The notes: generated by a model not told the origin, from the letters alone. A stretch of DNA of 64,000 nucleotides from Photobacterium marinum (GCF_000331515.1 NZ_AMZO01000015.1:1-64000), one strand, 5' to 3'; shown: positions 8,895 through 18,765, counted from the stretch's first letter. Numbers and translations: made by a program.

Positions 8895-9356
8895 ACCAAT
8901 CTCCTTGATGACAACGTTTAAAACATAGGAATATCTAGTTGCACATAGTAAATGTTTCATATATTCACTAATCAAACATCCATCACACAAAAACTAATAA
9001 CCACTTATTTTTTCAGGTTATTTTGCGCATATAGACATTGTTGTTAATAGGTGGTTTTGAGTTGTTTTTGTCTGATTGAGTAGGTGTTTTGTTTGTGTGT
9101 TTTATTTGTTCACATCTACAACATTCCTTTAATGAGATTGCCGACAATGATTACCTTGATATATGAACCTCAAGGGGCTGATTTGGTATGTTTTATTGCT
9201 CACAAAATCGCCAACAAACGTCAGCGCTGGGGGATTCACCGCTAAACGGAAGCTAAGTCACTAAAATTCAATCAGTTACTGACTACACTGAGAGATATGC
9301 CGAAGCATCTTGGTGAGGTTTTGGTATGCCGTAATGTCATAAGAAGAGGGATCTCT
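8895..9356. other. divergent intergenic region
   Basis: About 460 bases between the dcu gene and the Lon-like gene, holding both promoters. An inverted CCTTGA / TCAAGG pair at 9154-9175 weakly resembles an FNR site (TTGAT then GAACC). The resemblance is too imperfect to assert. Confidence 0.4.
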
Positions 9357-11729
9357 ATGCCAATTCAACCTCTGAGCAGTGACCAGCTGTATCGTGTATC
9401 AGACTTAAAAGCCCTGCCGGACGATTGTAAGTCAACCAAAAATCTGACTCCGCTGGACGAAATCGTCGGCCAGGAAAGGGCACAGCAGGCGGTTGAGTTT
9501 GCTATGTCTATCAAAGAGAAGGGCTATAACATTTATGCCATCGGCCGTAATGGTTTGGGTAAGCGAACTATGGTTCTGCGTTACCTGAACCGCCATGAGC
9601 CGAATGGCAATGGTTTTAAACTGTATGACTGGTGTTATGTGGCAAACTTTGAAGAGCCACGCAGCCCGAAAGTCCTGAAGTTGCCAACCGGCACGGGTCA
9701 CCAGTTCAAAAAAGATATCGAAAAGCTGATGACCAGGCTGGTCAAGGCGCTGCCGTTGGCTTTCGATAATGAAATGTATTATAGCCGCTCGGAGAAGCTG
9801 AAGAACCAGCTGACCCAGAAGCAGGAAAGCTCGTTGCTGACGCTGACAAATGAAGCCAAGGAAAAGAGTGTCAGCCTGTCATTGACCACCCAGGGTGATT
9901 ACCAACTGGTGGCGCTTAACGGTGAAGAACCGCACACCGAAGATACGTTTGCTAAGTTGTCTGAGAAAGAGCAGAAGCAGTTTGAGCAGACCATTAATGA
10001 TTTGGAGAAAAAGCTCCGTGGTATTGTTCGACAGCTGACTGAACTGGAAGAAGAGTTTTCTGACAAAATTGAAAAGCTTAATGATGAAGTGGCACTGGAT
10101 GTGGTGGTGCATTTCATCAAGGAGTTGAAAGAAACCTATAGTGAGCAGCCGGAAGTGAAAGCGTATCTGGATGCGATGCAGAAGGATATTCTGGAAAACC
10201 TCGAGATTTTCCTTGAAGAAAGTGAAGAGCAGGTAGCCCTGGCTTATGCGGCGCTGGATAAGAAAATGCCGCGTCGTTATCAGGTTAATATCCTGGTCAG
10301 CCAGCCTGAGCATAAGTTCCCGATTGTGGTTGAGGAAAGCCCTAGCTATCACAACATCTTCGGTTATGTGGAAAATGCGACTTTCAAAGGTACAGTATTT
10401 ACTGACTTCTCACTGATCCGTCCGGGCAGCCTGCACCGTGCCAATGGCGGGGTTTTGCTGATGGATGCGGTGAAAGTACTGGAACGCCCTTATGTGTGGG
10501 ACGGCCTGAAACGTGCCCTGCGTTCGCGCAAGCTCAATGTCAGTTCGTTGGAGCGGGAGGTTACCCTGTCTGGTACTATTTCCCTTGAACCGGAAGATAT
10601 TCCGCTGAATGTCAAAATCATCCTGTTCGGTGATTATCAGACCTATCAATTGCTGCAAATCTACGATCCGGAATTCAGTGAACTGTTCCGTGTTACGGCG
10701 GATTTTGAAGATGAAATGCCGCGTTCTGACGAGTCTGAGCAGCAGTATGCTCAGTTTATTTCCAGCATTGTGAATGACAGCGGTATGCTTCACTGTGATC
10801 GTAAGGCGATTGGCAGAATTATCGAATATAGTTCGCGTCAGGCTGAAGATCAGAACAAGTTGTCACTGCACTCGGCCGATATCGCCAATCTGTTACGAGA
10901 AACCAACTACACCGCAAAAGCCTCTCATGCGACTATGATCCGGGCCAACCATGTAGAGCAGGCGTTGCAGAGTCAGGAGAAGCGGGTGAGCCGTTTGCGT
11001 GATCATGTTATGCAGACTTTTGCCAACGGTACGACCCTGATTGACACTGAAGGTGAGATGATAGGCCAAATCAACGGATTGTCTGTTGTTTCAACCACTG
11101 ACCACCGTTTTGGTGCGCCGAACCGGATCACAGCAACAACGGCTTACGGTGAAGGGGAAGTGTTCGATATAGAACGTAAGGTGAAGTTGGGTGGCAGTAT
11201 TCACTCCAAAGGGGTGATGATCCTGTCGTCGTATCTGGCCTCTATCTTTGGCAAGACTACCAAGATCCCGCTTTCGACCAACCTGACGTTCGAGCAGTCG
11301 TACGGCGGTGTCGACGGAGATAGTGCGTCAATGGCAGAGCTTTGTGCCATTGTCTCTGCGTTTGCTCAGGCTCCGCTGCGGCAGGATGTGGCGATCACAG
11401 GTTCCATGAACCAGTTTGGCGAAGCCCAGCCAATTGGCGGTGTAAACGAGAAGATCGAAGGTTTCTTTGATGTTTGTAAGATCAAGGGCCGCCATTCAAC
11501 TCAGGGGGTGATTATTCCTCAGTCGAATGTGCATAACCTGATGCTGCGTAAAGAGGTGGTTGAAGCCGTAGAAAAAGGTGAGTTCCATATCTGGGCAATC
11601 AGCCATGTGACTGAAGCCATCGAGATCCTGACCGGTAAACCGGCCGGTGTCTGGATGGAAGAGACCGGTTATCCGCTGGATTCCATTTTCGGTCATGCGC
11701 AGGTGAAGCTGAACGCGTTGAGAAAGTAA
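9357..11729 (+). CDS. Lon-like ATP-dependent protease (LonB/YcbZ group)
   Basis: A 790-residue AAA+ serine protease. The N-terminal part holds a modified Walker A (G-R-N-G-L-G-K-R-T, residues ~62-70) and, after a long charged coiled-coil insertion (residues ~130-310), an N-G-G-V-L-L-M-D-A Walker B-like block. The C-terminal part is a Lon protease domain with catalytic Ser656 (in G-D-S-A-S) and Lys699 (in N-E-K-I-E-G), 43 residues apart as in classical Lon. There is no Lon substrate-binding N-terminal domain, which fits the LonB/YcbZ group rather than housekeeping Lon. The start at 9357 has AGAGGG 6 bases upstream; an in-frame ATG at 9297 lacks one and adds a non-family stretch. It should act in cytoplasmic protein turnover; its substrates are unknown. 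Confidence 0.88.
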   Translation: MPIQPLSSDQLYRVSDLKALPDDCKSTKNLTPLDEIVGQERAQQAVEFAMSIKEKGYNIYAIGRNGLGKRTMVLRYLNRHEPNGNGFKLYDWCYVANFEEPRSPKVLKLPTGTGHQFKKDIEKLMTRLVKALPLAFDNEMYYSRSEKLKNQLTQKQESSLLTLTNEAKEKSVSLSLTTQGDYQLVALNGEEPHTEDTFAKLSEKEQKQFEQTINDLEKKLRGIVRQLTELEEEFSDKIEKLNDEVALDVVVHFIKELKETYSEQPEVKAYLDAMQKDILENLEIFLEESEEQVALAYAALDKKMPRRYQVNILVSQPEHKFPIVVEESPSYHNIFGYVENATFKGTVFTDFSLIRPGSLHRANGGVLLMDAVKVLERPYVWDGLKRALRSRKLNVSSLEREVTLSGTISLEPEDIPLNVKIILFGDYQTYQLLQIYDPEFSELFRVTADFEDEMPRSDESEQQYAQFISSIVNDSGMLHCDRKAIGRIIEYSSRQAEDQNKLSLHSADIANLLRETNYTAKASHATMIRANHVEQALQSQEKRVSRLRDHVMQTFANGTTLIDTEGEMIGQINGLSVVSTTDHRFGAPNRITATTAYGEGEVFDIERKVKLGGSIHSKGVMILSSYLASIFGKTTKIPLSTNLTFEQSYGGVDGDSASMAELCAIVSAFAQAPLRQDVAITGSMNQFGEAQPIGGVNEKIEGFFDVCKIKGRHSTQGVIIPQSNVHNLMLRKEVVEAVEKGEFHIWAISHVTEAIEILTGKPAGVWMEETGYPLDSIFGHAQVKLNALRK

Positions 11730-11772
11730 TTTTTTGACATCATTGGCTCAGTAGAGTCTGAATCTCGGATGT

Positions 11773-11798
11773 AAAAAAGGCGCCTCTGGCGCCTTTTT
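11773..11798. terminator. bidirectional intrinsic terminator
   Basis: Stem GGCGCC / GGCGCC with loop TCT, flanked by an A6 run on the left and T5 on the right, so it works for both the Lon-like gene (+) and the thioesterase gene (-). Confidence 0.85.
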
Positions 11799-11822
11799 CT
11801 TCGTTTGTTGCTTTCTGATTTA

Positions 11823-12278
11823 TTATGCAAGGCGAACGTTCATGGTGATTTCAGCACGGAAAACCAGATTGCCTTCAGTGTCTTTAACTTCTACCGGAAC
11901 CTTCTTATCACCTTCTGTATTCCACTCAATATTATCGCCGGACGCCACTGCGGTAAGGTCAGTTTTGGCTTTTTTCAAATATTCCACCGTCATTCCAACC
12001 GGGATCCAGCGGCTTTTGTCAGGAACCGAGGCATCCGTCATCATCCCTCCCGCCAGTTCAGCCATATTACACATAGCGATAGCATGGACGGTGTTGAGGT
12101 GGTTAGTGACTTTTCGGCGTTTTTTGATCGTAACTTGTGCGTATCCGGGTTTTAGTTCCTGGATTTGCGGCTTAATGGTTGAAAAATAAGGAGCAATTCG
12201 ACAGACAATGAATGAAAAAATCTGGCGGCCGAATGGCAGTGAAGCAAGGCGGTTATAGATTTTAAGATTTTTACGCAT
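11823..12278 (-). CDS. hotdog-fold thioesterase-like protein (DUF4442)
   Basis: A 151-residue soluble protein of the DUF4442/YiiD-C branch of hotdog-fold thioesterases. The hotdog core is seen in the block N-H-L-N-T-V-H-A-I-A-M-C-N-M-A-E-L-A-G-G near residues 60-80, followed by beta strands W-I-P-V-G-M-T-V-E-Y and V-F-R-A-E-I-T-M. Members are presumed acyl-CoA or acyl-ACP thioesterases, but few have been tested. The ATG at 12278 was chosen because AAGGAA lies 7 bases upstream; the frame continues 22 codons further without a ribosome site. It is a single-gene unit ending at the shared terminator. Confidence 0.8.
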   Translation of the reverse strand: MRKNLKIYNRLASLPFGRQIFSFIVCRIAPYFSTIKPQIQELKPGYAQVTIKKRRKVTNHLNTVHAIAMCNMAELAGGMMTDASVPDKSRWIPVGMTVEYLKKAKTDLTAVASGDNIEWNTEGDKKVPVEVKDTEGNLVFRAEITMNVRLA

Positions 12279-12638
12279 TGAAAATTCCTTTTTCCAATTA
12301 CTATCTGGTCTGACCTCATTATAGTTGGTGCGGTGAAAAATCAATCAGCTGGTGGGTTTTCCTGTGAGTCATTGCACTATTTCTTCTCGGGAATGAGTAT
12401 AGCAGCTGTTGTCTGATATTGTTTTTTTACTCTTTATATTCAGTGCGTTATTTGATTTCCCTCATTCCGGGTGGAGTATTTTTCTTCGTTGCGGATTATT
12501 GATTGATGAGAAATGTCTGACAATAGAATCAGGATGTCTTTTTAGAGATATTTATTTCTAAATTGACCTGCCAGAATACAGCTAAAGAAAGTACTGTTTT
12601 TTCAATTAATATCTGTAATCCCCGTTTATAGGCAGACC
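12279..12638. other. divergent intergenic region
   Basis: About 360 AT-rich bases between the thioesterase and DMT transporter genes. It must hold both promoters; no palindrome or consensus activator site stood out. Confidence 0.4.
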
Positions 12639-13538
12639 ATGTTCTATTTATTACCCTTATTAACTGTTTCAATCTGGGCAGGGAATGCCATCGTCAATAA
12701 GCTCTCATTCAGTGTGATCGATCCGGGAGCGATTTCTTTTTACCGCTGGTTTTTTGCTATGGCACTGCTGACGCCCTTTATGCTGCGTTCGGTATGGCGT
12801 AGCCGTGCTGTGATTCGTCCTTATGTACCCAAACTGGCTTTTCTTGCTCTGCTCGGCATGGTGTTAAACCAGTCTCTGGGTTATTTTGCTGCCGCAACCA
12901 CGACGGCAACCAATATGGCGCTGATTGTTTCTCTGGTGCCATTGATCAGTATGTTTCTGAGTGTGCCGCTGCTAGGTCAGCGTCTGTTACCGCTGGCGAT
13001 AGTTGGTGCTGTGTTGTCTCTCTCCGGTCTGGTATTGATGCTGAGCCACGGTGATATCAGTAATTTGCTGGCACAGGGAATTACTATCGGTGATGGTCTG
13101 GTACTGCTGGCGGCATTGGTTTATGCCCTTTACTGTGTGCTGCTTAAACGTTGGCAGATGCCGCTGACAAACTGGCAGTCTGTTTATATGCAGGGCATTC
13201 TGGCTATTGTTATGCTGATCCCGCTGCTGCTAAGCAGTGAGCGTGTTGCCATCACCTCGGAATCTCTGCCATTGATCATGTATGCAGCTATTCCGGCCTC
13301 CGTGATTGCGCCATGGTGCTGGCTGATTGGTATTCAGCGCCTAGGTGCTGACAGTACGGCCATGTTTATGAACCTGATGCCGGTGATTACCGCGGGCATT
13401 GCCAGCGTGATGCTGAATGAGCAGTTGGAAGCTTATCACTACATTGGTGGTGGTATGGTGTTGGCAGGTGTCATTCTGGCGCAGAGGAAGCCAAAGCCGA
13501 TTCCGCATCCTTTGGCGACGGTGGAAGTCAGTTCTTAA
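12639..13538 (+). CDS. EamA/DMT-family transporter
   Basis: A 299-residue integral membrane protein with ten hydrophobic segments arranged as two EamA repeats of five (roughly residues 5-130 and 145-290). It has the typical first-helix W-A-G-N-A-I-V-N-K and the I-S-F-Y-R-W-F block near residue 33. Such proteins usually export metabolites, amino acids or drugs across the inner membrane; the substrate cannot be read from the sequence. It ends in a strong terminator shared with the convergent emrB-like gene. A second, unrelated DMT transporter lies at 41205-42095. Confidence 0.82.
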   Translation: MFYLLPLLTVSIWAGNAIVNKLSFSVIDPGAISFYRWFFAMALLTPFMLRSVWRSRAVIRPYVPKLAFLALLGMVLNQSLGYFAAATTTATNMALIVSLVPLISMFLSVPLLGQRLLPLAIVGAVLSLSGLVLMLSHGDISNLLAQGITIGDGLVLLAALVYALYCVLLKRWQMPLTNWQSVYMQGILAIVMLIPLLLSSERVAITSESLPLIMYAAIPASVIAPWCWLIGIQRLGADSTAMFMNLMPVITAGIASVMLNEQLEAYHYIGGGMVLAGVILAQRKPKPIPHPLATVEVSS

Positions 13539-13560
13539 AAGAAGTCTTTACTTGTTGAGA

Positions 13561-13595
13561 AAAAGCGGCAGTAATCCTGGATTACTGCCGCTTTT
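13561..13595. terminator. bidirectional intrinsic terminator
   Basis: A perfect 15-bp stem (AAAAGCGGCAGTAAT / ATTACTGCCGCTTTT) with a 5-base loop between the convergent DMT and emrB-like genes. The flanking A and T runs make it usable from both sides. Confidence 0.88.
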
Positions 13596-13626
13596 GTTTT
13601 GGACACTTTTCCTGACCTTTAATGGA

Positions 13627-15207
13627 TCAGTTTTTCATGCTTAGCATGATAAACGCGGCTACCGCCAGGAAAGCGCTCATGATTAGGAATGCGTCGTTAT
13701 AAGCCATGATGGCAGCATCTCGCTGCATGGTGGCCATCAGCGATGCCTGAGCCTGCATCATTGCTGTACCTGCATCACTGCCCGACTGAATGAAAAAGCC
13801 GGTTTGCTGTTGCAACTGATACCAGGCATCACTGCTGACACTCGGCAGGGCGCTTTTTATATGTGCCAGATGCTCGCGTGTTTTGTTATCCAGCATGGTG
13901 GCGATAATGGCAATACTGAAGGCACCGCCAAGGTTACGCATCACATTGGTCAGTGTTGAGGCATCTGGCGTGTCAGCCTTACTGATTTTCTGCATCGCAA
14001 CCAGTGAAATCGGCACCATGATAAACGGGCTGCCGATGGCACGAAGTACCATAGAGAAGATCAACTGCTGGCCACCATAATCCACACTCATGTGGGTATT
14101 GACGTAACAGCTGAGCCCGAACATTAAGAAGCCGAAAGTAACCAGATATTTAGGTTTGATGATACGAGTGAACTTCGGCACCAGCGGGAAGATTAGCAGT
14201 TGCGGGAAGCCCATCCACATCAGTACTTGGCCGATTTCCATCGCATTGTAGTGCTGGATTTGGGTTAGGTAGAGCGGCAGCACATAAATCGAGCCCAACA
14301 GCGCCATACCAAGAATCAGGTAAGCAACGCAGGACATAGCGAATTGCCCGTTCCTGAGCAGCCGCAGGTTCACCAGCGGCTTTTTGTGCTGAAGTTCGTT
14401 AATCACAAAGTAGACCAGGCTGACCGCAGAGATGATTGATAGGGTGACGATGAAGTCAGAGCTGAACCACTCTTCGCGGTTACCTTCTTCCAGCACGACC
14501 TCCAGACATCCAAGTCCCATCGCCATTGTTATGATGCCAACCCAGTCGGCCTGAAGCAGGCTTTGCAGGTTGAGTGGTTCGTCATCCAGCCCGTAGTTAA
14601 TCATGCTAATCACCATCAGGGCCGGTGGAATGTTGATGTAAAAAATGTAGTGCCACGACAGGTTTTCAGTCAGCCATCCGCCCAGAGTCGGGCCGATAGA
14701 AGGTGCAAAGGTCGCGGTAATACCGAACATCGCCATGCCGATGGCTCGCTTTTCCAAAGGCAACAGCTGAACGACCAGCGAAAACGCCAGCGGGATCAGT
14801 GCACCGCCACTGAAGCCCTGCATCGCACGGAATACGATCATAGAGGTCATGTTCCACGAGATAGAACAAAGCAGGGAAGAGGTGATGAAAACGAGTGTCG
14901 TCCAGGTAAGGTAACGGCGTTTGCCCAATGCTCTCGACAACCAGCCACTGAGCGGAATCGCGATCATTTCCGCGACCAGATAAGAGGTCGAAATCCATGA
15001 GCTTTCATCCAGAGTGGCGGACAGTGCACCCTGAATGTCTTTCAATGATGAGTTGGTGATTTGGATATCAAGAATAGCCATAAAAGCCCCGATCAGTCCG
15101 CCAATCAAGGCTATCCAGTGGCGTCGGGGAACTTCATGTTGCGCCGGGACGGCAGTCTCACTTGCCTGTGCCGTCGGGGCCTCTGCTGTCGGTGCTGACA
15201 TACTCAT
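13627..15207 (-). CDS. emrB: EmrB-type multidrug efflux MFS transporter (DHA2)
   Basis: A 526-residue, 14-helix MFS protein of the DHA2 family, the inner-membrane pump of EmrAB-type tripartite efflux systems. Marks are the N-terminal L-D-I-Q-I-T-N-S-S-L motif (D1 of DHA2), S-R-A-L-G-K-R-R-Y (motif A), I-G-P-T-L-G-G-W-L (motif C) and the Q-Q-T-G-F-F periplasmic segment near the C-terminus, as in E. coli EmrB. The N-terminal extension of ~25 residues is rich in Ala, Pro and Thr. It lies 3 bases after the emrA-type gene, and its ribosome site (GAGG) is inside the last codons of that gene, indicating translational coupling. Confidence 0.88.
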   Translation of the reverse strand: MSMSAPTAEAPTAQASETAVPAQHEVPRRHWIALIGGLIGAFMAILDIQITNSSLKDIQGALSATLDESSWISTSYLVAEMIAIPLSGWLSRALGKRRYLTWTTLVFITSSLLCSISWNMTSMIVFRAMQGFSGGALIPLAFSLVVQLLPLEKRAIGMAMFGITATFAPSIGPTLGGWLTENLSWHYIFYINIPPALMVISMINYGLDDEPLNLQSLLQADWVGIITMAMGLGCLEVVLEEGNREEWFSSDFIVTLSIISAVSLVYFVINELQHKKPLVNLRLLRNGQFAMSCVAYLILGMALLGSIYVLPLYLTQIQHYNAMEIGQVLMWMGFPQLLIFPLVPKFTRIIKPKYLVTFGFLMFGLSCYVNTHMSVDYGGQQLIFSMVLRAIGSPFIMVPISLVAMQKISKADTPDASTLTNVMRNLGGAFSIAIIATMLDNKTREHLAHIKSALPSVSSDAWYQLQQQTGFFIQSGSDAGTAMMQAQASLMATMQRDAAIMAYNDAFLIMSAFLAVAAFIMLSMKN

Positions 15208-15210
15208 GGC

Positions 15211-16254
15211 CTAACCTCGGGTATCGACAGTCGCAATCACAGACAGGCCAGGGATCAGTCTTCCTTTCAGTTCAGCTGAATCCGGGATAGTGATTTTTAC
15301 CGGCACACGCTGAACAATTTTGGTGAAGTTACCTGTGGCATTTTCAGGCGGCAGCAAGGCAAATTTCGCTCCGGTAGCCGGAGAGAAACTGTCGACAACA
15401 CCTTCAAGAGGCTGGCCTGGGAAGGCATCCAGCTCAACAGCTACTTTTTGCCCTTGATGGATACCCGCCAGTTGGGTTTCCTTGAAGTTTGCTTCAACCC
15501 ATACATCTGAGGTTGGCACCAGGCTCATCAAAGGCATCCCTGGCTGGACATAAAGGCCGACACGGAGGCTGCGCTTGCCGACAATTCCGTCAACCGGTGC
15601 GTAAATTTTGGTGTAGCTGAGATTAAGGTTTGCCTGTTCTAGCTGAACGTTAGCTTCGCGTACCGAGGCTTCGGCCTGAACAATCTGGCTGGCAATAACT
15701 GTCAGTTGATCTTTGGCTGCCTGATAGCTTGCCGTGGCCTGATCAAGCTGAGCTTTGGTGACTTTTAGGTGTGATGTCGCATCATCAAGTTCATCCTGAG
15801 ATGAGTAGTTGCGCTTTAACAGGCTGCGGGTGCGGTTAACTTGCTGTTGGGCGCGTTCGTATTCTGCCTGAGCTGATGCGATCTGGCTTTCAGACTGGCG
15901 GATCAGGGTATTCTGCAGGCTTTGTTGGGCTTTAAGGTTATCAATTGCTGCCTGAGTGACTGCAATGTTTGCTTCTGCTTTATCACGGGCGGCAACAAAG
16001 TCGCGGTCATCAATGGTTGCCAGCAACTGACCTGCTTCAACAGATTCATTGTCAGTGATAAAAGATTGAGTGATATAACCGGCAACTTTCGGGCTGATAT
16101 TAGTGATATCGCTTTGCAGATAAGCGTTATCGGTTGATTCAAAATACTGGCCGTAACCAAACCAGTAACCGCTACCTGCCAGACCCAGAGCCAGCATGAT
16201 GGCTGTTGCAATAACTGGTGCTTTTTTCTTTTTTGCGTGTGTGTTTTCTGCCAT
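15211..16254 (-). CDS. emrA: EmrA-type membrane fusion protein (HlyD family)
   Basis: A 347-residue membrane fusion protein. A basic N-terminus (H-A-K-K-K-K-A-P) precedes one membrane helix (residues ~13-33), then a biotinyl-lipoyl half domain (Y-L-Q-S-D-I-T-N-I-S-P-K-V-A-G-Y), a long alpha-helical hairpin (~90-205) and the second lipoyl half (Y-A-P-V-D-G-I-V-G). It links the EmrB-type pump to an outer-membrane channel, probably TolC encoded elsewhere. First gene of a two-gene operon; GAGG lies 4 bases before ATG. The divergent LysR gene is the likely regulator. Confidence 0.88.
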   Translation of the reverse strand: MAENTHAKKKKAPVIATAIMLALGLAGSGYWFGYGQYFESTDNAYLQSDITNISPKVAGYITQSFITDNESVEAGQLLATIDDRDFVAARDKAEANIAVTQAAIDNLKAQQSLQNTLIRQSESQIASAQAEYERAQQQVNRTRSLLKRNYSSQDELDDATSHLKVTKAQLDQATASYQAAKDQLTVIASQIVQAEASVREANVQLEQANLNLSYTKIYAPVDGIVGKRSLRVGLYVQPGMPLMSLVPTSDVWVEANFKETQLAGIHQGQKVAVELDAFPGQPLEGVVDSFSPATGAKFALLPPENATGNFTKIVQRVPVKITIPDSAELKGRLIPGLSVIATVDTRG

Positions 16255-16383
16255 GGAGCCTCTTCACTTTGCGAAGGTATAGTGAGTTTTTTTTGTGTTA
16301 CAGAGTGTAAATGAAAAAGATTGGTTGATTGGATAGGAGGAAAAGGAAATACTGTTGCAGAAATCTGACTAATAGAGGCTGGG

Positions 16384-17301
16384 ATGGATTTAAACGCTAT
16401 CGCTATATTTTCCCAAGTTATTGAATGTGGAAGTTTTACTCAGGCTGCTGAATCTTTGGATATGACCAAATCTACGGTTAGTCGCAAAGTTGCAGAGTTA
16501 GAGGAACATTTAGGTGTGAGGTTAATCACACGCTCTACCCGCAACCTCACTCTGACTCCGGAGGGGGAGAACTTCTATCATTCCTGCACACAAATGCTTG
16601 AAATAATGGAACAAGCAGAGTTGGAAGTGACCGCAAATCAGGATTTAGTGCGGGGGCGGCTGAATGTCGTGATGCCGGTGGAACTGGGTCAATTGGTTAT
16701 GGCGGAATATATCCATGATTTCTTGAAGATGTACCCGAATGTATCCGTTCATCTGGAGCTGACCAGTCGTGAAGTAGATATCATTGGTGAGGGAGTTGAT
16801 CTATATGCTCAGGTCGGTGAAGTGTCAGATTCTAGTATGATAGCCCGTCAGTTTCATACCTCCCGACGTTATATGGTTGCAAGCCCTGAATACCTTGAAG
16901 AGTTCGGGAAGATTCATTCCCCGGAAGACCTTAAGTCTCCGCATCATCAGGTGAAAATTCACAATAAATCGGTCAAAGTGCCGCCCTGGCACTTAGTTCA
17001 GGGGGAAGAGGAGTTCACTATTGATCTTCCCTATCAGCTCAGGGTGAATACCATCACATCGTCATTGATGGCCTGTCTGGATGGCCTCGGGATTGCTATT
17101 CTACCTGAGTTTTTGTGTCGTGAGCACTTTGCCAGCGGGCGATTGGTTCATCTGTTGCCTGAGTGGGATATGCCGTCGGTCCCGATCAGTTTTGTTTATC
17201 CTCAGCGCAAGCTGATCCCTAAACGTCTCAGGCTTTTAATTGATTATTTGATTGATAATTTTGAGCAACGTAGCTCTCGGGCTATAAAGAAAGATTTATA
17301 G
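16384..17301 (+). CDS. LysR-family regulator divergent from emrAB
   Basis: A 305-residue LysR-type regulator. Residues 1-60 are the helix-turn-helix domain (M-D-L-N-A-I-A-I-F-S-Q-V-I-E-C-G-S-F-T-Q then A-A-E-S-L-D-M-T-K-S-T-V-S-R-K). Residues ~88-295 are the effector-binding domain. AGAGG lies 7 bases before the ATG. It is transcribed away from the emrA-type gene across a 129-base promoter region, the usual position for a LysR activator or repressor of the neighbouring operon. The effector is unknown. Confidence 0.86.
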   Translation: MDLNAIAIFSQVIECGSFTQAAESLDMTKSTVSRKVAELEEHLGVRLITRSTRNLTLTPEGENFYHSCTQMLEIMEQAELEVTANQDLVRGRLNVVMPVELGQLVMAEYIHDFLKMYPNVSVHLELTSREVDIIGEGVDLYAQVGEVSDSSMIARQFHTSRRYMVASPEYLEEFGKIHSPEDLKSPHHQVKIHNKSVKVPPWHLVQGEEEFTIDLPYQLRVNTITSSLMACLDGLGIAILPEFLCREHFASGRLVHLLPEWDMPSVPISFVYPQRKLIPKRLRLLIDYLIDNFEQRSSRAIKKDL

Positions 17302-17333
17302 TCACGCTGAGTAGTCAGAATTTATTGAAAAAT

Positions 17334-17360
17334 AGGGCTAATACCCTTGGTATAAGCCCT
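17334..17360. terminator. terminator between convergent genes
   Basis: Stem AGGGCTAATACC / GGTATAAGCCCT (one mismatch) with loop CTT, followed by GTTTCGTTG on the plus strand. It separates the LysR gene from the convergent DUF3187 gene. Confidence 0.65.
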
Positions 17361-17395
17361 GTTTCGTTGTAGATGTGCAGATTTTACAATGTAAA

Positions 17396-18382
17396 TCAGA
17401 AACGGTGGCGGTAGCCGAGGGTAAAGGCTATATCGGTACTGTTGTCCATATTGAACATGTTTTCAATCATGGATATCTCCACCGCACTGTGCTTCATGTG
17501 GTAGCGATAGCCGAGCAGGATTTCATTTGATGGTTCTGATAGATCGGATGTTGCATCAGTAGCCCCCTCGTAGATGTGATATTCCATCAGGAAGCGATGT
17601 TTGTCTCTGATCCTGTACTGGTAACCGACACCAGCAGCCAGGGCGACAGTCTTATAAGGGATGCCGCCCAGTACTTCATCGTTATTACGGTAAGATGTGC
17701 CCAGCATGCTGTAGAACGAATGCTTGCCGCTGCGATAGCTGTAGTTCAGTTGTAAAGCCTGCTCGAAGTTATTGACTTTAAAAGGTCCGCTTGGAACCCG
17801 GTTATAGTAGAGTGAACCGCCGATGGATAATCCATGATGGTCATCTTCATATATTTGGTAGCCTGCGTATAGAGTGAATGCATTACTGAGGGTTTCACGG
17901 TTAAAGTCATGCAGTTCAATACCATACTCAGGTACTGAAATATCAAATGAGTGATGATCCACTTGATCTCGACCGTTCTGGCCGATACCAAATGCGTCGT
18001 GGAAAGCCTCGGTCAGGTTATCAAGGTGATTGTTGGCAGTGAAGCGCCAGGTGTAGTCGAGTTCGACCACCCATTTACTGTTTATCTGCCATAAGCTGCC
18101 GACTGAGATTGCGTTCTGGTAGTAATCGGCTCTGTATTCATCTGTTTCCGCCCATACACTGGCTATGGTACCAGTGGTATAGACTTCAACAGTACCGGGC
18201 TGGTAGCTGAAGCCGTTTCGCATTAGAGGAGACAGGCTGTTGGACTGGATAGGGGACTGAGCGTAAGTCTTTAAAGGTCCATAGTCATCGAAGCGTGAGA
18301 TACCTTCTGCATACACATTACCAATAGAGCAAAATGCTGCTATACCTGTAAAAGTGTATGCGGGAATTCTGTTTGTATTCAT
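17396..18382 (-). CDS. DUF3187 outer-membrane beta-barrel protein
   Basis: A 328-residue exported protein with an N-terminal signal peptide (about 25 residues, ending near N-V-Y-A-E). The start of the mature protein, Y-G-P-L-K-T-Y-A-Q-S-P, is the hallmark of DUF3187. The rest alternates short amphipathic strands with aromatic ends and closes with G-Y-R-H-R-F, a C-terminal Phe typical of outer-membrane barrels. The function of the family is unknown. The frame begins GTG-ATG; the second codon (18382) is chosen as start, but no strong ribosome site distinguishes them. Confidence 0.78.
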   Translation of the reverse strand: MNTNRIPAYTFTGIAAFCSIGNVYAEGISRFDDYGPLKTYAQSPIQSNSLSPLMRNGFSYQPGTVEVYTTGTIASVWAETDEYRADYYQNAISVGSLWQINSKWVVELDYTWRFTANNHLDNLTEAFHDAFGIGQNGRDQVDHHSFDISVPEYGIELHDFNRETLSNAFTLYAGYQIYEDDHHGLSIGGSLYYNRVPSGPFKVNNFEQALQLNYSYRSGKHSFYSMLGTSYRNNDEVLGGIPYKTVALAAGVGYQYRIRDKHRFLMEYHIYEGATDATSDLSEPSNEILLGYRYHMKHSAVEISMIENMFNMDNSTDIAFTLGYRHRF

Positions 18383-18765
18383 CACAATGCCATTTTCTGC
18401 TTGTAATTATAGTGTTTATGAATGATTCTTCGGTCACTATGTATAACCTGTCTTGCCTGACAGTTATCTGAACCAGCCTGAGATTTGATATGAAATCAGT
18501 ATTTTCACTAATGAGAAAAGCTAGTAATTAATTGGTTTATCTTCTTGAGTGTAGTGAAGGGATTGCCGAATGAATGGTTTTATTGTGTGACTTATTCTTA
18601 AAAAATAGACAGTTTGTGAACTCAGTCGTCTTTTTCATCACGGAGATCATACTTCTGCGAAAGGAAACTCATGGTGTTGATTTACTGAGGATTATTCTTT
18701 TGCTCTGTTTAATGAAGGAGCCACAGACGTGGCTCTTTGTTGTTTAGATTGCTGTTATGTCGACA
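18383..18765. other. intergenic region
   Basis: About 380 bases between two minus-strand genes. It should carry the promoter of the DUF3187 gene and the 3' end of the next. A GAGCCAC / GTGGCTC hairpin is annotated separately; nothing else was recognised. Confidence 0.4.
18718..18735 (+). terminator. hairpin with T-rich tail on plus strand
   Basis: GAGCCAC-AGAC-GTGGCTC followed by TTTGTTGTTT on the plus strand. The nearby gene ends on the minus strand, where the tail is T-poor, so orientation and role are uncertain. Confidence 0.4.

Noticed and set aside
9154..9175. FNR-like site upstream of the dcu gene
   Set aside because: The second half-site (GAACC) departs from ATCAA at several positions and the distance to the dcu start is large.
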